The notes under the pieces: model-generated | Database searches by the model: none | What the model saw: the letters and a program-made list of their open reading frames with translations, nothing else | Told to the model about the DNA's origin: nothing | Assembly (NCBI GenBank): GCA_937901915.1 | Contig: CALGUD010000080.1 | Coordinates: 1-9,846, forward strand | Reading direction: 5' to 3' | Length of the DNA stretch: 9,846 nucleotides | Origin: an uncultured Flavobacteriaceae bacterium | GTDB lineage: Bacteria > Bacteroidota > Bacteroidia > Flavobacteriales > Flavobacteriaceae | Made by a program: the position numbers and the translations under genes | Part shown: piece by piece, positions 6,625 to 9,846 of the stretch | How the letters are laid out: each line of letters begins with the position of its first letter | Position numbering within the stretch: the stretch's first letter is position 1

Positions 6625-7308
6625 ATGGAAGAAAATAATTTTATTTCAGTAGCATCATTGCTATGTGAGCCATCGAGGGCAAAAATTGTATGGAATTTAC
6701 TGGATGGTAGAGCTTATACAGCAAGCGAATTAGCATTTGCTTCAGATTTATCTTCTACTTCAACAAGCAATCATTTATCAAAATTGCTTAAAGGAAATGT
6801 TGTAAAAGTTGATATTCAGGGAAGGCATAGATATTATTCTTTTGCTAATGCTGAAGTAGCTTATGCTGTTGAATCTTTAGCAAATTTAGCTAACGGAAAG
6901 ATACCTGCCGAATCTAACAGGCAATTAACCAGTGGAGTCAAATATTGTAGAACTTGTTATGACCATTTGGCTGGTTATGTTGGTGTTTCAATTACAGAAG
7001 CAATGCTGAAACAAGGCTATTTATCAAATTCTGACAACATTTATTTAGTCACAGAAAAAGGTTGGGACTGGTTTTCGCAACTCAATATTCTGGAAAATGA
7101 TTTTACAAAAAGCCGCCGCCCTTTAACACGCCAATGTATGGACTGGTCTGAACGACGTTCACATTTAGCAGGTCATCTCGGAGCCGTTTTCCTGGAAAAA
7201 ACGTTAGAAAACAACTGGTTTAAAAGGGTTAAATTTTCAAGAGAACTTGTTATTACTTCAAAAGGCAGACAATCAATAAATGATTTTTTGGGTATCGCTC
7301 TACAATAA
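6625..7308 (+). CDS. ArsR-family winged-helix transcriptional regulator with C-terminal Cys/His domain
   Basis: DNA-binding regulator of 227 residues. The ArsR-type winged helix occupies about residues 5-90: LLCEPSRAKIVWNLLDGRAY, then TASELAFASDLSSTSTSNHLSKLL as helix-turn-helix, and the wing VKVDIQGRHRYYSFAN. ArsR proteins of only about 100 residues lack the extension seen here (about 100-227). It carries CRTC (Cys108/Cys111), then YDHLAGYVG, and later CMDWSERRSHLAGHLG (Cys171, His180, His184), suggesting two related halves and a thiol- or metal-based sensor site. The typical CVC arsenic motif is absent, so arsenic sensing should not be assumed. It is divergent from the ACT-osmC operon with a candidate operator in the gap, so it probably represses that operon. 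It is the only plus-strand gene here and is convergent with the VOC gene. Confidence 0.88.
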   Translation: MEENNFISVASLLCEPSRAKIVWNLLDGRAYTASELAFASDLSSTSTSNHLSKLLKGNVVKVDIQGRHRYYSFANAEVAYAVESLANLANGKIPAESNRQLTSGVKYCRTCYDHLAGYVGVSITEAMLKQGYLSNSDNIYLVTEKGWDWFSQLNILENDFTKSRRPLTRQCMDWSERRSHLAGHLGAVFLEKTLENNWFKRVKFSRELVITSKGRQSINDFLGIALQ

Positions 7309-7354
7309 CATTAACTTGTTTATAAATACATTTCATTGCATTTACCTTTACAAG

Positions 7355-7400
7355 AATTTAGTTTTCCCGCTGAATTTATTCGTTTTCTTTTGAGCCGAAG
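7355..7400 (-). repeat. Possible degenerate element fragment, 3' of the VOC gene
   Basis: The 15-mer AATTTAGTTTTCCCG (7355-7369) is identical to 5155-5169 in R2 and is followed by TGAATT and TTCG segments reminiscent of the R2 order. The fragment sits between the convergent ArsR and VOC genes, about 45 bp from the VOC stop. The match is short and could be chance in AT-rich DNA. Confidence 0.25.
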
Positions 7401-7445
7401 GAACTTTGGTTTATTTAAAAAACAATTTTACAAAACATATGGAGC

Positions 7446-7793
7446 TTATTTATTTTTTAATTCAATTTTTCTTCCGTCAGAATCTTGTATAACCGCGGTT
7501 TTCCCCCATTCTGTAATGTTTATTTCAGATATAATTTTCCAGTCAGTATTTTTAATATTCTTAAGGGTCAATTCTAAATTCTCAACTTCAAATCCCAGTC
7601 TTATAGAATTGTCTGCTTCTTTCATTGATTTAGTCAAAGGATAAATCTCAAATACAAATCCTTCCTTTTCACTGGCATAATGGAAAGGCCCATTTCCGTG
7701 TTGATGATAATCAAATTCAAATCCAATTTTTTCATATTGAGTTTTTAAATTTTCAGGATTAGATGTTCTGATTACCAGAAGATTTATTTTCAT
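7446..7793 (-). CDS. VOC (glyoxalase/bleomycin-resistance fold) protein
   Basis: Small cytoplasmic protein of 115 residues, the length of a single two-module VOC chain. Module 1 has INLLVIRTSNPENLKTQYEKIG (strand, then helix after the NPE turn), FHYASEKEGFVFEIYP with Glu49 at a usual metal-ligand position, and His38 nearby. Module 2 starts IRLGFEVENLELTLKNI and ends AVIQDSDGRKIEL with Glu111, the second canonical glutamate. The Q-DSDGRKIEL ending is characteristic of glyoxalase-like VOC proteins. VOC proteins include antibiotic-binding, fosfomycin-modifying and lactoylglutathione lyase types; nothing here selects among them. The gene stands alone on the minus strand, and VOC genes are frequent cargo in cassette arrays. 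Confidence 0.85.
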   Translation of the reverse strand: MKINLLVIRTSNPENLKTQYEKIGFEFDYHQHGNGPFHYASEKEGFVFEIYPLTKSMKEADNSIRLGFEVENLELTLKNIKNTDWKIISEINITEWGKTAVIQDSDGRKIELKNK

Positions 7794-7884
7794 TAATACA
7801 AGTGATCTTTTATGTAGTTTAAGAATTTCTAATTATAGAAAACAGATAAAAACGAACAATGACTTATATCCCTTATTAATAACT

Positions 7885-8769
7885 TTAATTTATTATTAAT
7901 TCACTCGTAATATCAATTTCCTTTAACGAATTTTTGTCTTTCAGTTTTGCTTTTAATTTGCAGGGATTATTTATTTTTCCTCTTGAAAAAGTGATTTTCG
8001 CTGTTAATTGACTTTTTAAAACTTCCGGATTTACTCCTTCTTCTTCATAAGCACTCAAAAGATTTTGATTAGAAATTATTTCATTTCCGCTATCATCAGT
8101 TAATTCAAGTGAAAAAATTGGAAAAACTTTCTTGTTACTTAATTCAAAACCTTCTATGTCATTAAGAATTAGGATAAATAAATGTCCGGAATTAATATTC
8201 TTGTCTAAAACGGGTTTTTTTAGTGTCTCGTTCCACAAATAAATATTCGAGTATTCGATTCCATTGCTTTTTACTTTCACCAAATCGTTTTCTTTTATGG
8301 TAAAAGGTAATTCATAATTAAATTTCCCATCTCCCTTTTTATCCCAAATCTCTACATATACTGTATATTTTTCATTGTTTTGATTCGGTAAGGCGGCTAT
8401 AAAGTTCGCTTGTAATTGAAGTGGTGAAAGGTCTGTTCCATTATTTAGATCTTTGAGTAAGTCGGCATATGTAAGTACTGTGTCTTTCTCATTTTTTACT
8501 ATATACATTGAAAGACCCGGATATGTTTTTCCGTTTGACTTAGTCAGTCCGGTTATGTTATTAAATACAAGATTTACTTTATCATTAAAAACAAATTCAT
8601 TTGTATTTTCCGCTTTTTCATTGACCTCAATGACTACACCATCACTTCCAATTCCATCGCCCGTTGAATATGCTCCTGTGGTTAAATCTTTATTAACTGA
8701 CTGATTAAACTGGCAAGAAATAGTGGTGCTAATTATAATTAATAAAATAATTATTTTAATTTTCTTCAT
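7885..8769 (-). CDS. Lipoprotein with two diverged copies of one domain, function unknown
   Basis: A 294-residue exported protein. A strongly hydrophobic signal (KKIKIIILLIIISTTIS) ends at a lipid-attachment Cys19, so it is probably anchored in the periplasm or on the surface. After a Gly/Ser linker the protein appears to contain two related halves, about residues 42-160 and 168-294. Aligned landmarks are SDGVVIEVN with SNGIEYSNIYLWN, LVFNNITGLTKSNGKTYP with LILNDIEGFELSNKKVFP, and LLKDLNNGTDLSPLQLQANF with LLSAYEEEGVNPEVLKSQLTA. No catalytic motif or known family was recognised. A TATATTTG box in repeat R4 lies about 105 nt upstream of the ATG and could be its promoter. Coding status is well supported by the signal peptide. 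Confidence 0.8.
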   Translation of the reverse strand: MKKIKIIILLIIISTTISCQFNQSVNKDLTTGAYSTGDGIGSDGVVIEVNEKAENTNEFVFNDKVNLVFNNITGLTKSNGKTYPGLSMYIVKNEKDTVLTYADLLKDLNNGTDLSPLQLQANFIAALPNQNNEKYTVYVEIWDKKGDGKFNYELPFTIKENDLVKVKSNGIEYSNIYLWNETLKKPVLDKNINSGHLFILILNDIEGFELSNKKVFPIFSLELTDDSGNEIISNQNLLSAYEEEGVNPEVLKSQLTAKITFSRGKINNPCKLKAKLKDKNSLKEIDITSELIIN

Positions 8770-8864
8770 TTCTTTGTGGTTTAAATTTACACTGGTGATT
8801 TTCGAAGCACTTTTCGGCGTTTAACAGTCTGGTTTGTATAATTATAGTGCAATCTATTATGTTT

Positions 8865-8993
8865 GTATTTTTTTCAAATATAATTGAATATTTAATAAGT
8901 AGACTGTATACAATCACTAAATTACTGTTGCTCTCTCAAAGTCAGGAAATCGGAGATTCGTCGGAGTCGAACTCTGTGGAGCGGGGTTAGGGA
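8865..8993 (-). repeat. Intergenic element copy R4 (3' of the higBA-type operon)
   Basis: The copy begins about 15 bp beyond the antitoxin stop at 9009. It has CTGTGGAGCGGGGTT, the core GATTCGTCGGAGTC (with a GAGT-CGA-ACTC mini-hairpin), GTCAGGAAATCGG, and an AT-rich end with TTTTCAAATATAATTGAAT that parallels the R1/R2 end. The inverted-repeat core seen in R1 and R2 is eroded here. Confidence 0.72.
8875..8882 (-). promoter_or_regulatory. Candidate -7 box inside R4 upstream of the lipoprotein gene
   Basis: TATATTTG on the minus strand is in the same position within the element as in R1 and R2, 105 nt from the lipoprotein ATG. The upstream TTTG partner is not recognisable, so the strength is uncertain. 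Confidence 0.42.
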
Positions 8994-9008
8994 AAATCTT
9001 TTATTTGG

Positions 9009-9308
9009 TTATAGAAAAGTCAGTCCAATTTTTCTGTTTAGCCCTTGCTCAAAAATTCTGATTAAGGTTGAAAGCTGGATATTCCCTTTTGCGTTTTCAA
9101 GTTTGGAGATGTAACTTTTTTTGGTTCCTGACTTTTCAGCCAATTGTTCTTGTGTCATTTTAGCTTCTTTTCGAGCCGATTTCAGCATTTCACTTATGAT
9201 AAACATTTGAGCACCTTCTTCGTATTTGTTACGACTTTCAGTTCCAATTTTCCCGTGTTCCAGTTCGATTAACTCATCAAATGACTGTATGTTTTTATAA
9301 TCTTTCAT
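9009..9308 (-). CDS. higA: HigA-type antitoxin, XRE-family helix-turn-helix
   Basis: A 99-residue antitoxin. An N-terminal acidic and polar region (about 1-38), which in this family contacts the toxin, precedes an XRE/Cro helix-turn-helix domain (about 39-91). The sequence ARKEAKMTQEQLAEKSGTKK is followed by YISKLENAKGNIQLSTLIRI, with the Gln and Lys/Ser contact positions intact. The gene is second in a toxin-first operon, as in higBA. Its ATG overlaps the toxin stop by 4 bp (ATGA). It probably binds the palindrome at 9655-9672 and represses the operon. The stop codon is followed after about 15 bp by repeat R4. The gene symbol reflects gene order and the HTH family; close relatives may be annotated simply as XRE-family antitoxin. 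Confidence 0.88.
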   Translation of the reverse strand: MKDYKNIQSFDELIELEHGKIGTESRNKYEEGAQMFIISEMLKSARKEAKMTQEQLAEKSGTKKSYISKLENAKGNIQLSTLIRIFEQGLNRKIGLTFL

Positions 9309-9646
9309 TTTTTATTCTTATTGGTAAAATATTTATTCATTAATTGTACCGCTTTGTCAATTTCTTTTCGCGGTGTTTTTTGTGTCTTTTTTTGAAATCC
9401 ATTAAAAAGTATAACCAGTTGTCCTTCATCAAAGCAGCAAAATATCCTGTATATATTCGAATGATATTCAATGCGTATTTCATAAAGTCCATTTGTTCCG
9501 GTAATATGGTCTAAAAATTTTTTAGGAACTCTGTCAACTTGTTTAATCAGCTCTAAAACATATTGTATTTTACCTTTTACTCCTTGATCTTGCTTTTGAT
9601 AAAACTCAATAAAGTGGTTCTCGTAAAAGATGATCTTCCTGTTCAT
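9305..9646 (-). CDS. higB: HigB/RelE-ParE superfamily toxin (Gp49-like)
   Basis: A 113-residue toxin of the RelE/ParE fold. Members are usually ribosome-dependent mRNA nucleases; that activity is inferred here. Recognisable family blocks are KIIFYENHFIEFYQKQD at the N-terminus, GLYEIRIEYHSNIYRIFCCF (about residues 53-72) and LVILFNGFQKKTQKTPRKEI (78-97), the last being the hallmark of Gp49-like HigB proteins. Basic residues Lys86, Lys87 and Lys90 and Arg58 and Arg67 lie where the RNA-binding face is expected. The gene is first in the operon, with a 4-bp overlap into the antitoxin. The promoter is close, and the predicted transcription start falls at or near the ATG. Confidence 0.9.
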   Translation of the reverse strand: MNRKIIFYENHFIEFYQKQDQGVKGKIQYVLELIKQVDRVPKKFLDHITGTNGLYEIRIEYHSNIYRIFCCFDEGQLVILFNGFQKKTQKTPRKEIDKAVQLMNKYFTNKNKK

Positions 9647-9650
9647 TTCA

Positions 9651-9682
9651 CAAAGTTATCTTAAAAGATAACATTCTCCAAA
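9651..9682 (-). promoter_or_regulatory. higBA-type operon promoter
   Basis: On the minus strand TTTG (9682-9679) is followed after 20 nt by TAACTTTG (9658-9651), a full Bacteroidota consensus promoter. The -7 box ends only 4 nt before the toxin ATG at 9646, so the transcript would have little or no 5' leader. Confidence 0.68.
9655..9672. promoter_or_regulatory. Palindromic operator for the toxin-antitoxin operon
   Basis: GTTATCTTAAAAGATAAC is a perfect palindrome-type inverted repeat (8-bp arms, 2-bp centre). It overlaps the first bases of the -7 box and fills half of the spacer between the promoter boxes. This is where an XRE antitoxin or toxin-antitoxin complex would block RNA polymerase. 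Confidence 0.72.
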
Positions 9683-9700
9683 TTTTGATACATAATTTTA

Positions 9701-9793
9701 GGCTGGTTATAGTCGTTAAACTACTGATTTTGTTTTCCCTCAAAGGCAGGAAACCGAAGATCCGACGGAGTCAAGCTTTGCTGAGCGGTTTCC
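9701..9793 (-). repeat. Intergenic element copy R5, with perfect 8-bp stem
   Basis: The copy contains GGAAACCG (9749-9756) pairing with CGGTTTCC (9786-9793). The core GATCCGACGGAGTC and an AAGCTT-centred mini-palindrome lie in the loop. CTGGTTATAG-T-CGTTAAA (9703-9720) matches the inverted-repeat core of R1 and R2, with the left arm eroded. It probably lies 3' of a gene beyond the window edge; the last 50 bases show no supportable gene. Confidence 0.75.
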
Positions 9794-9846
9794 GTATTCT
9801 ATGGTTAAAACAAATTTATTTTAAAGTTTTTCTATGCTGCAAATTT

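Noticed and set aside
7336..7644. Plus-strand open frame of 102 codons between and over the VOC gene
   Set aside because: More than half overlaps the VOC gene in antisense, and no domain or signal is convincing.
8453..8704. Plus-strand open frame of 83 codons
   Set aside because: Entirely antisense to the lipoprotein gene, which has a clear signal peptide.
8944..8993. tRNA-like sequence in the element core (GATTCG, GTCGGAGTCGAACTC)
   Set aside because: The GTTCGA-like stretch recalls a T-loop, but there is no acceptor or anticodon arm, and the other copies do not keep it.
9794..9846. End of a minus-strand gene at the right edge
   Set aside because: Stop codons exist in more than one frame and only about 10 codons would be visible. 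The pattern of the other elements predicts a gene here, but the sequence cannot show it.

Overview
The window looks like Bacteroidota chromosomal DNA, probably from a free-living or environmental member of the phylum. It is AT-rich. Several intergenic regions carry the phylum's promoter signature (TAnnTTTG, twice with TTTG 19-20 nt upstream). Start codons lack Shine-Dalgarno sequences, and there is a secreted or lipid-anchored GH43/F5-8C glycosidase of the kind common in this phylum. The genus cannot be read from the sequence.

Layout. (1) 14-2185 (-): a multidomain GH43-family lipoprotein that probably acts on plant or algal polysaccharide outside the cell. (2) 2324-5460 (-): five short, apparently independent genes: an Arr-type rifamycin ADP-ribosyltransferase, a zinc-ribbon membrane protein, two hypothetical proteins (one with a DKN motif) and a two-helix membrane peptide. 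(3) 5669-7308: a divergent stress-type module in which an ArsR-family regulator (+) faces a two-gene operon (-) of a tandem-ACT protein and an OsmC-family protein. A 6-bp inverted repeat lies in the 69-bp gap between them. (4) 7446-8769 (-): a VOC-fold protein and a lipoprotein built from two diverged copies of one domain. (5) 9009-9646 (-): a toxin-first HigBA-type toxin-antitoxin operon. A perfect palindrome sits between its promoter boxes.

The main structural observation is that region 2-5 is organised like a cassette array. Most genes lie on the minus strand, each with its own surroundings. A related intergenic element (copies R1, R2, R4 and R5, plus the remnant R3 and a doubtful fragment near 7360) lies directly 3' of the stop codon of unrelated genes and in the same orientation. 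The elements share a core (GATTCGACRGAGTC-like, then TTGTGGAGCG-like). Three share an AACGG-N11-CCGTT-type inverted repeat, and three run into a TATATTTG promoter box that would drive the next gene. R1 and R2 share 38 identical bases that include this box. The cargo (arr, VOC protein, toxin-antitoxin, small orphans) is what mobile gene cassettes often carry. However, no integrase is present here and the elements do not clearly match canonical attC sites, so the array interpretation is a hypothesis.

No rRNA, tRNA, CRISPR array or insertion-sequence transposase was recognised. There is no gene-free stretch longer than about 240 bases.
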